Source of the DNA: Vibrio aestuarianus
GTDB lineage: Bacteria > Pseudomonadota > Gammaproteobacteria > Enterobacterales > Vibrionaceae
Direction: 5' to 3'
Length of the DNA stretch: 45,830 nt
Assembly: GCF_012395185.1 (NCBI RefSeq)
Contig: NZ_JAAZTU010000004.1
Location: 1 to 45,830 of the forward strand
The notes beneath the pieces are model-generated. The model saw only the letters and a list, made by a program, of their open reading frames with translations. It was not told where the DNA came from and searched no databases. Below are positions 33,177 to 42,952 of the stretch, piece by piece (within the stretch, counting starts at the first letter, position 1; the number at the start of each line of letters is the position of its first letter). Position numbers and translations under genes: made by a program.

Positions 33177-34643
33177 ATGTTTTTCAAACGAAAAAATATA
33201 AGCACAGAACTTCAAGAAAAACTCGCAGCGGCAGAACGGCTAGAAGCTCAAGAGGTCAAGCCGAGTGTGGATGAAGGGGAAAATAGGGACCTTTTGCGAC
33301 ATGAAAAAAAGCAACAAGAATCAGAGGCAAAAGATCGCGCAGTCGATGAGGCGAAAAAACAGCTTAGCCAAGAATTAGAAACCAAACATTATTACCATCA
33401 AAAGCTGTTGGAGACGTTAGATCTAGGGTTGTTATCAAGCTTAGAAAAAGGCCGAGCAAGAAAAGACCTCCATGATGCAATAGTACAGTTAATGGCCGAT
33501 GATCAGGCTCATGCTCTGAGTGCCGAAGGGCGTAAAAGGGTGATTAAGCAGATTGAAGATGAAGTGTTTGGTTTAGGGCCTTTAGAGCCACTGCTCAATG
33601 ACCAAACGGTTTCCGATATTTTAGTTAACGGCCCCAAAAATGTGTTTGTTGAAAGAAAAGGCAAACTTGAAAGAACACCCTACACATTTTTAGATGAGCG
33701 TCACTTGAGAAACATCATTGACCGAATTGTCAGCCAGGTTGGACGCCGGATTGATGAGGCATCACCAATGGTAGATGCCCGCTTATTAGATGGCTCTCGT
33801 GTCAATGCGATTATACCGCCTCTCGCCTTGGATGGTTCGTCCATTTCTATTCGCCGTTTTGCCGTCGATCGGCTGACGATGGATAACTTACTTTCGTTTG
33901 ATTCACTCTCAAAGCAAATGGCCACCTTCGTTGAAGCTGCAGTGAAAGGGGAGCTCAACATCTTAATTTCTGGTGGTACAGGGTCAGGAAAAACTACCAC
34001 TTTGAATATCTTTTCAGGGTTCATTCCACGCGATCAACGAATTATTACAATTGAAGACTCCGCCGAACTGCAACTTCAACAACCTCATGTTGTGCGTCTA
34101 GAAACCAGACCGGCTAACTTAGAAGGCAAGGGTGAAATTAGCCAGCGAGAGTTGGTAAAAAACTCATTACGTATGCGGCCTGATCGCATTGTGCTTGGCG
34201 AAGTCCGTGGTAGTGAAGCCGTCGATATGCTGGCGGCAATGAATACTGGGCATGATGGTTCCTTGGCGACCATACATGCTAACACACCAAGAGATGCACT
34301 CAGCCGTGTCGAAAATATGTTCTCAATGGCTGGGTGGAATATTTCGACTAAAAATTTACGCTCTCAAATTGCATCAGCTATCCACCTTGTTGTGCAGATG
34401 GAACGTCAAGAAGATGGTAAGCGTCGGATGGTGAGTATTTGTGAGATCAATGGCATGGAAGGTGAAGTGATTACCATGTCAGAGCTGTTCAAATTTAAGC
34501 GACAAGGTCTTGATGAAGACGGGAACGTGATCGGCTACTACACTTCAACTGGTGTGGTACCAAGCTGTCATGATCAGCTCTCTAAACGTGGCTTTCATCT
34601 GCCCTTTGAGATCTTTAATGAAGATTTCCCACAGGAGAGATAA
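33177..34643 (+). CDS. tadA: TadA/CpaF secretion ATPase
   Basis: A 488 aa hexameric motor ATPase of the type II/IV secretion (CpaF) family powering pilus extension and retraction. The N-terminal 75 residues are a charged coiled coil. Walker A is GGTGSGKTT (266-274), Asp box RIITIEDSAEL, Walker B RPDRIVLGEVRGSEA and His box GHDGSLATIHAN. AAGGAGG precedes ATG 33177, 17 nt after tadZ. Confidence 0.96.
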   Translation: MFFKRKNISTELQEKLAAAERLEAQEVKPSVDEGENRDLLRHEKKQQESEAKDRAVDEAKKQLSQELETKHYYHQKLLETLDLGLLSSLEKGRARKDLHDAIVQLMADDQAHALSAEGRKRVIKQIEDEVFGLGPLEPLLNDQTVSDILVNGPKNVFVERKGKLERTPYTFLDERHLRNIIDRIVSQVGRRIDEASPMVDARLLDGSRVNAIIPPLALDGSSISIRRFAVDRLTMDNLLSFDSLSKQMATFVEAAVKGELNILISGGTGSGKTTTLNIFSGFIPRDQRIITIEDSAELQLQQPHVVRLETRPANLEGKGEISQRELVKNSLRMRPDRIVLGEVRGSEAVDMLAAMNTGHDGSLATIHANTPRDALSRVENMFSMAGWNISTKNLRSQIASAIHLVVQMERQEDGKRRMVSICEINGMEGEVITMSELFKFKRQGLDEDGNVIGYYTSTGVVPSCHDQLSKRGFHLPFEIFNEDFPQER

Positions 34644-34645
34644 CC

Positions 34646-35617
34646 ATGGCAACTGATGATATTACTTTTTTCTTGGTGTTGTTGTTTTTCGCGGTGGTGT
34701 TTATTTCTCAAGCATTAATCCTTCCCGCCGCAGGTTCTAAAGCCAAGCATAAAGAGCTGGCTAATCGTCTCAAAGCCACACACTCCAATTTGGATGAAGA
34801 AACGCAGACGTTACTTAAAGAGCACTATTTAAAAAGTTTGTCACCGATTGATCGAAAATTGGTGTCGATAAAAATACTGTCTGAATTTAGAAAGTCAGTT
34901 GAATTGTCAGGCTTGCATTGGACGTTAGCGCAAACTTTAGGGATAACTACGTTGATGGGCTTTGTGTTAGCGCTGGTGGTTTTGATTATTGGTCAGCCAT
35001 GGTTTGTCGCTGTTGCCACATTTATCGGTTCTTTCGTCGTGGTTCACTTTTATATCCAGAAAAAAATATCCGACCGACTAGCAAAGTTTGAATCACAATT
35101 ACCAGAGGCTCTTGATGTTATTCGACGCATGCTACAAGCCGGACAGCCGGTGACACAAGCGTTCAGTGAAGTCGGCAATGAAATGCCTGATCCTGTCGGT
35201 GTTGAATTCAAGAATACCTTCAATTTGCTGAATTATGGCTACGATATGCGCTTGGCGATCATGCAAATGGCGGATCGTACCCCGACGGTATCGATGCTCG
35301 CCTTTGCCAGTGCAGTATTGCTGCAAAAAGAGACTGGGGGCAATCTCTCTGAAAATTTAGACAAAGTTGGGGCTGTGCTACGCTCGCGTTTTAAGTTAGC
35401 CAGAAAAATCAAAACCATCTCCGCCGAGAGTCGCATTTCTGCTTGGATATTGGTGCTATCGCCCTTTGTTCTCTTTGTTGGTTTAGCCATTTTTAACCCA
35501 ACCTATGTTGAACCTCTGTATATGGATCCTCGAGGGATGAAAATCGTCAGTATCGGGGTGGTGAGTCTTGCGATTGGCGCAGTGTGGATCCGTAACATTA
35601 TCAATTTTGAGGTGTAA
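34646..35617 (+). CDS. tadB: TadB inner-membrane platform protein
   Basis: A 323 aa polytopic membrane protein with the T2SSF fold: LPEALDVIRRMLQAGQPVTQAF, LLNYGYDMRLAIMQMADR and QKETGGNLSENLDKVG. Membrane segments lie near the N-terminus, about residues 95-135 and at the C-terminus. Works with TadC and TadA. Starts 2 nt after the tadA stop; its stop shares a base with the tadC start (TAATG). Confidence 0.94.
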   Translation: MATDDITFFLVLLFFAVVFISQALILPAAGSKAKHKELANRLKATHSNLDEETQTLLKEHYLKSLSPIDRKLVSIKILSEFRKSVELSGLHWTLAQTLGITTLMGFVLALVVLIIGQPWFVAVATFIGSFVVVHFYIQKKISDRLAKFESQLPEALDVIRRMLQAGQPVTQAFSEVGNEMPDPVGVEFKNTFNLLNYGYDMRLAIMQMADRTPTVSMLAFASAVLLQKETGGNLSENLDKVGAVLRSRFKLARKIKTISAESRISAWILVLSPFVLFVGLAIFNPTYVEPLYMDPRGMKIVSIGVVSLAIGAVWIRNIINFEV

Positions 35618-36561
35618 TGATGGATGACATACTCAACATTCTCTCGAGTTTTAACTTGGATGAACAGACCATGATTCTGAGCCTCATTCTTGTTTCCGTA
35701 TCTATGCTGGTTTTAACGGCGGGTTTTATTGTTATTGGTTCTAAATCGCCGCTTAAACGTAAACTTCATTCACTGCGAGAAAGTAATTCGTCAGGAACAT
35801 TAAGAAAATCAGAGCGGTTTGGTAACACATTGGAATCGCTGGTGCCCATTGTGGCGCCTAAAAGTGGCCGTGAACGGGAATCGATTCGTCAAAAGTTGAT
35901 GCATGCGGGCTTCCACGACAGCTCTACTCTTACCTTTTTTTATGCGGTAAAAGTGATGACATCAGCGGTTGGTGTTGGACTTGCTGGTGGGGTGTTTTTT
36001 TTCCAGCCTGATCTCGCTCATCGTGATTTATTGATGATAATTCTGGTCGCTTTGGGTCTATTTGCCCCTAACTTTGTGTTGGGGCGTATGGTCACCAAAC
36101 GGCAAAGAAGAGTGAGGGCTGGTGTCCCTGATGCCTTAGATTTACTCGTGGTTTGTACAGAATCGGGGCTTGGTTTTAAGGCCGCACTAAGACGTGTTGG
36201 TGATGAAATGCTGATTTCTCACCCGGATTTTGCCGATGAATTGCTGACAGTATGTGCCAAAATTAAAGCGGGTGTCGAAATGTCTGATGCCTTTCAAGAG
36301 TTGATTCAACGTACTGGTGTGACGGAAATTCAAGGGTTAGTGAGTATGCTGGCTCATGCTTCTCGCATTGGTGGTAGTTTATCTAAAACATTAAGGGATT
36401 ACACCGAAGATTTTCGTGATAAACGTAACCAAGAAGTGGAAGAAATTGCAGCGAAGATACCCACTAAAATGATATTTCCATTGCTTATGTTTATTTGGCC
36501 ATGTTTCTTCATTGTTGCTGTGGGACCCGCCATCATAAAATTGCTAGACGCATTAAGCTAA
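35617..36561 (+). CDS. tadC: TadC inner-membrane platform protein
   Basis: A 314 aa partner of TadB, also a T2SSF protein: PDALDLLVVCTESGLGFKAAL, CAKIKAGVEMSDAFQEL and LAHASRIGGSLSKTLRDY, with membrane segments at about 20-40, 115-150 and the C-terminus. Directly overlapped with tadB. ATG ATG at 35617-35622 leaves a one-codon start ambiguity. Confidence 0.94.
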   Translation: MMDDILNILSSFNLDEQTMILSLILVSVSMLVLTAGFIVIGSKSPLKRKLHSLRESNSSGTLRKSERFGNTLESLVPIVAPKSGRERESIRQKLMHAGFHDSSTLTFFYAVKVMTSAVGVGLAGGVFFFQPDLAHRDLLMIILVALGLFAPNFVLGRMVTKRQRRVRAGVPDALDLLVVCTESGLGFKAALRRVGDEMLISHPDFADELLTVCAKIKAGVEMSDAFQELIQRTGVTEIQGLVSMLAHASRIGGSLSKTLRDYTEDFRDKRNQEVEEIAAKIPTKMIFPLLMFIWPCFFIVAVGPAIIKLLDALS

Positions 36562-36571
36562 TGGAGTGGCT

Positions 36572-37594
36572 ATGAATATCAATAAATCAAATTACATTGT
36601 TGGATTATTAATATCGCAACTGTTATACGGATGCGCTTCACAACCCAAAAATTCAGACTTTAACGAAGCTCTATACAGTGGAAAGCCGATTGATACCTTG
36701 ACCTCTGAGGCGATGCCGTTGAATGAGAAAGAGGCAATAATGCGCGGTGATCTCGCCTTGCAGAATAACAATGTTGATTTAGCCTTGTATGAATATATTC
36801 GCTCACTGACCTTTCCCCAAACACAGTTTAAAGATAAAACGCTCTACAATATTGGACAGATACACAATTCGAAAGGTAACCAAGAGCTTGCTGAACGAGC
36901 CTACCTATTAGCGCTTGATGATAATGCCAATAATATAAAAGTATTGGAGCAGCTTGGGATGATTTATATGAAATCTGGAAGCGTTGAGTCTGGTTCGACC
37001 TATTTTTATCGTGCGCTTAATGCTGATCAGGTTCGTTTAAATAGTGGTAAGAGTATTAGTGCGAATCAAGAACTAACGGTAGAAGAAGTGTCAGCGTTGT
37101 CAATTGACAACTATTCACCAGCTAAAGCGTATATGGGTATTGGCATATTGGCGGATATAAAAACGCATCATAAATTGGCGCAAGCTTTTTATAATAAAGT
37201 TCTGCAAATCGAACCAAAATCAGTCGATGCCTTGCTCAATACTGGTTACTCATATTACATGGCAGGAGATTACAAAACGGCTCAACGTTTTACCGTTCTC
37301 GCGTTAGAGAAAGAACCCGATAATGAAAAAGCGCAAAATAATTTGGCTCTTATTTATTTGGCCAAAGGTGAAGAAACTCGTGCTGTTAACGTATTTATGC
37401 GTCATATGGATGCCGCCGAGGCTTTGAATAACGTCGGTTATTTCTTGATTTTGCAGGGCGAATCAGAAAAAGCTATTCCTTACTTACAGCAAGCTATTAA
37501 TAAGAAAGCATCCTATTACGCGATTGCGAACCAAAACTTAGAAAGAGCGTTGGCTGAAGTGAGAGCCAAAACAGATAATAAGCCAACAGAATAA
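36572..37594 (+). CDS. tadD: TadD TPR lipoprotein
   Basis: A 340 aa lipoprotein with lipobox LLYGC (Cys21) and repeated tetratricopeptide units from about residue 60 on, for example NNVDLALYEYIRSL, GNQELAERAYLLAL, HHKLAQAFYNKVLQIEP and GDYKTAQRFTVLALEKEP. TadD is a pilotin-like or scaffold part of the apparatus in Aggregatibacter and Pseudomonas. GGAG precedes ATG 36572; an in-frame GTG at 36566 lies within the ribosome site. Last gene of the operon; no clear terminator before the convergent gene 43 nt away. Confidence 0.9.
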   Translation: MNINKSNYIVGLLISQLLYGCASQPKNSDFNEALYSGKPIDTLTSEAMPLNEKEAIMRGDLALQNNNVDLALYEYIRSLTFPQTQFKDKTLYNIGQIHNSKGNQELAERAYLLALDDNANNIKVLEQLGMIYMKSGSVESGSTYFYRALNADQVRLNSGKSISANQELTVEEVSALSIDNYSPAKAYMGIGILADIKTHHKLAQAFYNKVLQIEPKSVDALLNTGYSYYMAGDYKTAQRFTVLALEKEPDNEKAQNNLALIYLAKGEETRAVNVFMRHMDAAEALNNVGYFLILQGESEKAIPYLQQAINKKASYYAIANQNLERALAEVRAKTDNKPTE

Positions 37595-37637
37595 CAGTAG
37601 TGGTCGCTGTTAATGCTTTATGGCCGCCAAGTAAATC

Positions 37638-39038
37638 CTAGTCATGATAGGCATTTATAAAAGGTGGCTGAAGGCTTTGAGGGCAATTTAAGCCTAACCA
37701 AAATTTGGGCTTTAATTGCTCATTCACAGTCAGAATCTCATACCTATCCCAGCGGGTATACATCTGTTCTGCGACAAAATAGACGCTACAAATACAGATC
37801 AATATGATGATTTGATGCGGAACAGAACGCCACTTGCAGCATGAAGTATTGCCCATTTTTTTGTATGAACACCAAAACAGAGCTAATGCGATGATGGCCA
37901 TTAACTGACTGAGAGCATTATCGAAGACTGATGAAACCAAACTATAAGCTATGCCGACAAGAAGGTTGATCCCCATCATTCTTTGAAAGCGTTTTTTCGT
38001 TTTAATCACACTCAGCAGTAGATAGGTTGATATACCGATAAAGCCAAGGCTAGGAATGAGGCCCCAATTGACGAGCAGCAGTAAAACTGAATTGTGTGGC
38101 CCGTAATACCCTGTAGATTTACAAATATAGCCGTCGCCCCCCAACCCAAAAAAACTTGATAAACTCAATACTTCTTGCCAAATATCCCACCTTCCTGAAG
38201 AAGAGGTCCGAATTGAACCAAGCTCAAATGCTTGGTCTGAAAATAACATGGAGGGAACTGGGTGCAAAAAGAGTAGTTTGATTACATAGCCGATTAAGAT
38301 AGCTTGCATCACGATAGTTAATATCTGTTGGCGTTTTTTCGGCTCTAACCATATTAGCAAGACAATACCGCCAGTTAATGCAATTGCTGCACCTCTCACA
38401 TCGGTAATGATCAATAGTGCCACGTCAATCGATAGGACAGTTTTGAGTAGAGTGCGAGATTTTGGCGTACGTGCAATCAGGTAAAGATATAGAGCCGGAA
38501 TAATGAGCCAAATATGAAGGCGATTAAGAAAGCGAATGTTCGCAAAACCGAACACGGAATGTACGCTAAGCGGGTAGGTGAAGTAAACCTGTAACCAGAT
38601 CATAAGAGCAATAGACAGCATTAATAACAAGCTAATCCATACCAATGAGATCAGTAATTGACTTTTGTGGTCAGAGATATAAATCATTACTATGGGAGCG
38701 GTAAGTAGCAATGCTAAAGTAAAGAAAAAATCAAGCTGGGCAAGCCAGAAATAGTCACTAAAAATATTAGATATACTAGCGAAAAGGAAAGTGATACCGA
38801 TTAATAATTGAATGTTTTTCGGGATACTTGACAGTGTTGCTATTACATTTTCTCGAACAGCTGTGCTAAAAATGAGTAATAGAGAGCTAAATATAACGAT
38901 TGAACAGACAAAATAACGTTTGGAGTCATACAGCAGTACTAGGTTATTTCTTGGCATGAAAATATTGAAGCTGAAAAGAAATAAACCTAATAACACGTAA
39001 ATAGAGAGGAGTTTGGATAATTGCTTTTCAATATTCAA
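37638..39038 (-). CDS. O-antigen ligase/polymerase-like membrane protein (Wzy_C fold)
   Basis: A 466 aa protein with about 11 membrane segments and one large periplasmic loop holding the Wzy_C/WaaL signature: SSSGRWDIWQEVLSL, then FFGLGGDGYI and YYGPHNSVLLLLVNWG. Members join lipid-linked glycans to lipid A, to each other, or to pilin Ser/Thr (PglL/PilO type). The acceptor cannot be told from sequence; no glycan cluster is nearby. It starts with TTG 39038 (GGA 9 nt upstream); no ATG or GTG upstream before a stop. It converges on tadD, so a role in decorating the Flp pilus is possible but unproven. Confidence 0.8.
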   Translation of the reverse strand: MNIEKQLSKLLSIYVLLGLFLFSFNIFMPRNNLVLLYDSKRYFVCSIVIFSSLLLIFSTAVRENVIATLSSIPKNIQLLIGITFLFASISNIFSDYFWLAQLDFFFTLALLLTAPIVMIYISDHKSQLLISLVWISLLLMLSIALMIWLQVYFTYPLSVHSVFGFANIRFLNRLHIWLIIPALYLYLIARTPKSRTLLKTVLSIDVALLIITDVRGAAIALTGGIVLLIWLEPKKRQQILTIVMQAILIGYVIKLLFLHPVPSMLFSDQAFELGSIRTSSSGRWDIWQEVLSLSSFFGLGGDGYICKSTGYYGPHNSVLLLLVNWGLIPSLGFIGISTYLLLSVIKTKKRFQRMMGINLLVGIAYSLVSSVFDNALSQLMAIIALALFWCSYKKMGNTSCCKWRSVPHQIIILICICSVYFVAEQMYTRWDRYEILTVNEQLKPKFWLGLNCPQSLQPPFINAYHD

Positions 39039-39081
39039 ATTAAATGATCCATCAATTATTTTATGATTTAGTCAGACACTA

Positions 39082-40230
39082 TTAATTTATCCTATCTTTG
39101 GGGTCCATTTCAGGGTGAGCGGCGATAACTTGTTTGAGATAGTCTTGATGGTAGCGTAGCGCATTAACACAGTGTCTATCCAGTTTTCCATCGACAACCA
39201 TTTTTTCCAACTCTAACAGCGCAAACGGTACTGACCATGCTTGTTTATACGGTCGATGACTGGTGAGCGCGTCAAAGACATTGGCCACAGCAATGATACG
39301 AGCTGAAACCGGAATATCATCTTTACTTAAACCGTAGGGGTAACCACTACCATCTAAAAACTCATGATGATAAGCGACAATCTCTTTCAGTACTGATACA
39401 CAAGGGTGATGAGGTGAACCCACGTCATCAATAATATGGTTAATGATATCAATCCCTTTTTCGATGTGGCCATAGAGTTGTTGGCGTTCGTTGGCCCCAA
39501 AGGTTTCCGTTTTCAATAACATCGAAAGTGGTAACGAGAGTTTTCCTATATCGTGATATCGAGAAAACTGCGTAATGTTGTCAATCATTTCGTCATCAAG
39601 CTGATAAATATCGGCAACCTCAGTGGCAATCACTTTGGCATAGCTGCTGATCCTTACTTGATGTTCTAGGCTTTCTTGTAAGTGCTTAGGTGAGCGCAGC
39701 TGAGTATGACGAGCCGTTTCTAAAATCGTATGGATTAAATGATATTCAGAGCAGACAGCAAAGCGCACCATGTCAATAAAGGGCTCTAATGTTTCTTGGA
39801 GAGATTCACTAAAATATTGTGCTTGTTTCGAATTGAGGAAGATGAAACCGATAAAACAACCATCGTGATAAGTCGGTATCGCCATTGAAGAGATAAAACC
39901 TTGTTCAATCAGCCATTTGGTGTGAGGATGATTTGGCTTTAGTTGACTCGGTATATTACCAATACTACGACTTTTTTCGGTTGTTGAGCACTCTTTTAAG
40001 GCCGGTAAATCAGCAAGGGGAAATTCATAATGCTGTAGCTCATAAGCGTTGTAAGTGCTGTCTGCGTAAGTTTTAAGATGCTCGGAGTCTGGGTCGTACA
40101 ATGCAAAAGAAATACGATCAATATGAGGGACACTGACACGCAATCGGTCATGAAGGTCGGACAGTTGCTTATTGAGTGTACCGACATGTTGAAAAAATGA
40201 ATGATCACCATTTTTGCTGTGCGTGTCCAT
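39082..40230 (-). CDS. GAF plus HD-GYP domain protein, predicted c-di-GMP phosphodiesterase with altered metal site
   Basis: A 382 aa cytoplasmic protein. Residues 20-165 look GAF-like (RISFALYDPDSEHLKTYAD, SSMAIPTYHDGCFIGFIFL). Residues about 185-370 are HD-GYP: E186 and H190, HD at 226-227 (RYHDIGK), H255, HH at 288-289, and DGSGYPYG with GYP at 296-298. The last expected metal ligand, Asp in AVADVFDAL, is Asn317 here (AVANVFDAL). The other ligands are kept, so activity may be changed rather than lost. AGAGGAA precedes ATG 40230. The low-complexity neighbour and Tad locus make pilus-related signalling a possible role. Confidence 0.88.
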   Translation of the reverse strand: MDTHSKNGDHSFFQHVGTLNKQLSDLHDRLRVSVPHIDRISFALYDPDSEHLKTYADSTYNAYELQHYEFPLADLPALKECSTTEKSRSIGNIPSQLKPNHPHTKWLIEQGFISSMAIPTYHDGCFIGFIFLNSKQAQYFSESLQETLEPFIDMVRFAVCSEYHLIHTILETARHTQLRSPKHLQESLEHQVRISSYAKVIATEVADIYQLDDEMIDNITQFSRYHDIGKLSLPLSMLLKTETFGANERQQLYGHIEKGIDIINHIIDDVGSPHHPCVSVLKEIVAYHHEFLDGSGYPYGLSKDDIPVSARIIAVANVFDALTSHRPYKQAWSVPFALLELEKMVVDGKLDRHCVNALRYHQDYLKQVIAAHPEMDPKDRIN

Positions 40231-40321
40231 TGCTCGTTCCTCTACCCTTTATTCGCCAGCTTATGGGGCTGAAAATTTTTATGCCTAATGAATAAGTTTA
40301 GGATAGAGAAGCGAGGTTTGT

Positions 40322-40345
40322 GGGAAATTACTCAAATAATTTCCC
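40322..40345. promoter_or_regulatory. Hairpin between chrA and the HD-GYP gene
   Basis: GGGAAATTA (40322-40330), loop CTCAAA, TAATTTCCC (40337-40345): nine perfect pairs. There is no T-run in the minus-strand reading direction, so it may stabilise or process the chrA mRNA end rather than terminate. Confidence 0.45.
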
Positions 40346-40355
40346 TTTGATTGAT

Positions 40356-41498
40356 CTAGATTAGCTCAATCGCGATGCCACCCAACATGAAAAAGATGAC
40401 CATCCAAATAATCGGCAATTTAAGCTGTCTTAGCAAATAAAAACCGATCAGAATAAGTGCCATATCTACACTAGCTGACACGGCACTGTTAAATACAGGT
40501 TGATAAAGGGCTGCTGCCAATAACCCGACTACGGCAGCGTTCACTCCATTGATTGCGCCAGCGATTTTGGGTTGATTGGCTAACACTTGCCAGTTCTTTA
40601 ACACACCTAAGAGCAGCAAAAATCCCGGTAAAAAAACCGCTAGGGTGGCGAGTATCGCTCCAAGAATAGGCGAGTGTGGTAAAAGTTCGTAGCCAATATA
40701 AGTGGCGAAAGTGAACATTGGCCCAGGTACAGCTTGCGCCGCAGCATAACCGGTTAAAAATACATCTGAAGAGAGTTGGTCGCCGACTAAGTTTTGTAAC
40801 AAAGGAAGTACGACATGACCACCGCCAAAGACTAAACTACCCGCTTGATAGAAATGGTTAAACAGCGCGAGTTCAGGCATAAAATGAGCGACTAGAGGCA
40901 AGCCGAACAGTAAACCGACAAATAGAATTAATGGTAGCACTGAAGGGGAGAATGATTTTGTCGGGAGTAAATCTTGGCTCGGTAGCCATCTTGCGCCAAT
41001 GAGAGCGGCGACAATCAACACACCGATTTGAGTACTAATACTGGGCGCAATCAGCAACATCACCGCTGTTGCAACGCACAAAGCAACGGCAATGCGATGG
41101 CTACAGAAATTTTTGTACATTCCCCAAGTCGCATCAGCTACTACCACTACGGCAAGCAGTTTTAGGCCATGAACAATATGCTGGAACAGCGGCATTTCAG
41201 TCAATTGGCTACTGACCATCGCCAACAACACCATGATGATCACGGAAGGCAGAGTAAAGCCAATAAAGGCCGAACATGCTCCGAGTAAGCCGCCACGTTG
41301 ATAGCCGACCGCAAAACCAACTTGGCTTGAGCCAGGTCCCGGCAGGAACTGACTTAAAGCAACGAGCTGGGCGTACTCTTTATCTTCGATCCACTTTAGT
41401 TTGTCGACGAACGTGTTACGAAAATAGCCAATATGTGCCGCAGGGCCACCAAAGCTAATCCATCCAAGCCAAAAGAAAGTTTTGAAAATCGTGAACAT
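40356..41498 (-). CDS. chrA: ChrA-type chromate transporter
   Basis: A 380 aa inner-membrane protein with two repeated CHR domains. The first has FGGPAAHIGYFR and QFLPGPGSSQVG; the second has VFGGGHVVLPLL, QAVPGPMFTFATYIG and IGFYLL near the end. The family effluxes chromate using the proton gradient; without a chrB or chrR neighbour, the physiological substrate is uncertain. Confidence 0.9.
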   Translation of the reverse strand: MFTIFKTFFWLGWISFGGPAAHIGYFRNTFVDKLKWIEDKEYAQLVALSQFLPGPGSSQVGFAVGYQRGGLLGACSAFIGFTLPSVIIMVLLAMVSSQLTEMPLFQHIVHGLKLLAVVVVADATWGMYKNFCSHRIAVALCVATAVMLLIAPSISTQIGVLIVAALIGARWLPSQDLLPTKSFSPSVLPLILFVGLLFGLPLVAHFMPELALFNHFYQAGSLVFGGGHVVLPLLQNLVGDQLSSDVFLTGYAAAQAVPGPMFTFATYIGYELLPHSPILGAILATLAVFLPGFLLLLGVLKNWQVLANQPKIAGAINGVNAAVVGLLAAALYQPVFNSAVSASVDMALILIGFYLLRQLKLPIIWMVIFFMLGGIAIELI

Positions 41499-41608
41499 GG
41501 GTGAAAGTACTCAAAGTTTGGTATAGAACTACTTTAAAGGCTCGATTTTACAGATTCAAATTTATTGATTAAGCAATTGTAAATCAAACCACTTTAAAAG
41601 AAGAATGA

Positions 41609-42952
41609 CTAACTAAGCTTAAACTTGGTCCATGCTTTAGAGCGCCAACGTTTGAACATGATAATGCCACGAAACCATTCGTCTACGGAAATCGCGACCC
41701 ACGCTCCCACCACGCCCCATCCCCAATGCAAACCGAATAAATAGGTCAAACCAGCACCAAAGATCCACATGCTCAATATGCCCATTTGTACCGGAAAACG
41801 AATGTCGCCAGCGCCTTTTAAGGCTGCGATAAAAATCAGGTTAAATGCTCGTCCTGCTTCCATCACAATCGACCCTGTAATCAACATGGCAACTAACAGT
41901 GTGATTTCTGGATCGGAAGTGAAAAGGGCAATAATATCAAAACGCAACAGGTAAATAGAGACGGTTAACGCCGTTGAAACCAGAAAACCGACCACGAAGT
42001 ACTTCTGCACTTTAGTCAGAATTTCATCCACCCAACCTTTACCGATATAATAGCTAGTTTGAATTTGCCCTGCTTGCCCTAGTGCTACTGAAAATGCAAA
42101 CGCAATGCGGGCAATATTTTGTGCATAGGTAAATGCTGCCAGTGAAGCCGTGCCCATTTTCACTACGAAGAAAATCACCGTCAGCTGCATCATATTGTAA
42201 GAGAGGATCTCGCCAGCATTCATCATGCCGATTTTAATGATCTTCTGGTAAAGTTTTTTCGGGATGATGTTCCATTCTGAAAATGGCAAAGCAATGTGAT
42301 AGTGCTTAGCAGTGAAGTACAGCAATATGGTGCTGACTATTTGGCTAAATACCGTTGAAATGGCTACCCCTTCCACGCCATAAACCGGCAAGCCAAACGG
42401 TTGGAAAATAGCAATATAGTTACCAATGACGTTGAGCAAGCCTGCAAATAAGTTAATAAACATCGGAGCTTTAGAGTAGCCATTACTGCGTAAGATCGTC
42501 GCAAACACGATGCCAATGGTAACGTTTACCGTAAAGCTGCCACTGATGATCAGATATTCATACCCGTATTGGGCTACTTGTGCTTCGAGTCCATAGGCGT
42601 TCATCACCGCATTAGCACTTAAAAATGAAGCTAAACTTAAAGCACTGCCAATAGCCAGCCCCAATAATAAGCTTGCGATATTGACATGTGCCGATTCACT
42701 TTGGCGGCCTGAGCCATTGTACTGACCAATCAGAATGCCCGTACCGCTACTGACCATCATCGATACAATCAAAAGAAAGAAATTGATTTGAGTGATAACC
42801 CCAACCGCAGATACAGCCTTATCTGAATAGCTACTAAGCATAAATACATCGCTAGTGTTAATTGCGGTGCGCAATAAAATTTCGATGAAAATCGGCCAAG
42901 TTAAGGTGACGATATTCATTCGAGTATTAAGATCGATACTGCTTTTTGTCAT
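41609..42952 (-). CDS. MATE family efflux transporter
   Basis: A 447 aa protein with 12 predicted membrane helices in two halves. Features of the MATE family include TWPIFIEILLRTAINTSDVFMLS at the N-terminus, SGTGILIGQYNGSG, ILRSNGYSKAPMFINL and AALKGAGDIRFPV. Uses a Na+ or H+ gradient to export cationic compounds; closest to NorM/DinF-like proteins, but the subgroup and drug are not readable. The convergent terminator-like A/T run near 43190 belongs to the next gene. ATG 42952. Confidence 0.9.
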   Translation of the reverse strand: MTKSSIDLNTRMNIVTLTWPIFIEILLRTAINTSDVFMLSSYSDKAVSAVGVITQINFFLLIVSMMVSSGTGILIGQYNGSGRQSESAHVNIASLLLGLAIGSALSLASFLSANAVMNAYGLEAQVAQYGYEYLIISGSFTVNVTIGIVFATILRSNGYSKAPMFINLFAGLLNVIGNYIAIFQPFGLPVYGVEGVAISTVFSQIVSTILLYFTAKHYHIALPFSEWNIIPKKLYQKIIKIGMMNAGEILSYNMMQLTVIFFVVKMGTASLAAFTYAQNIARIAFAFSVALGQAGQIQTSYYIGKGWVDEILTKVQKYFVVGFLVSTALTVSIYLLRFDIIALFTSDPEITLLVAMLITGSIVMEAGRAFNLIFIAALKGAGDIRFPVQMGILSMWIFGAGLTYLFGLHWGWGVVGAWVAISVDEWFRGIIMFKRWRSKAWTKFKLS

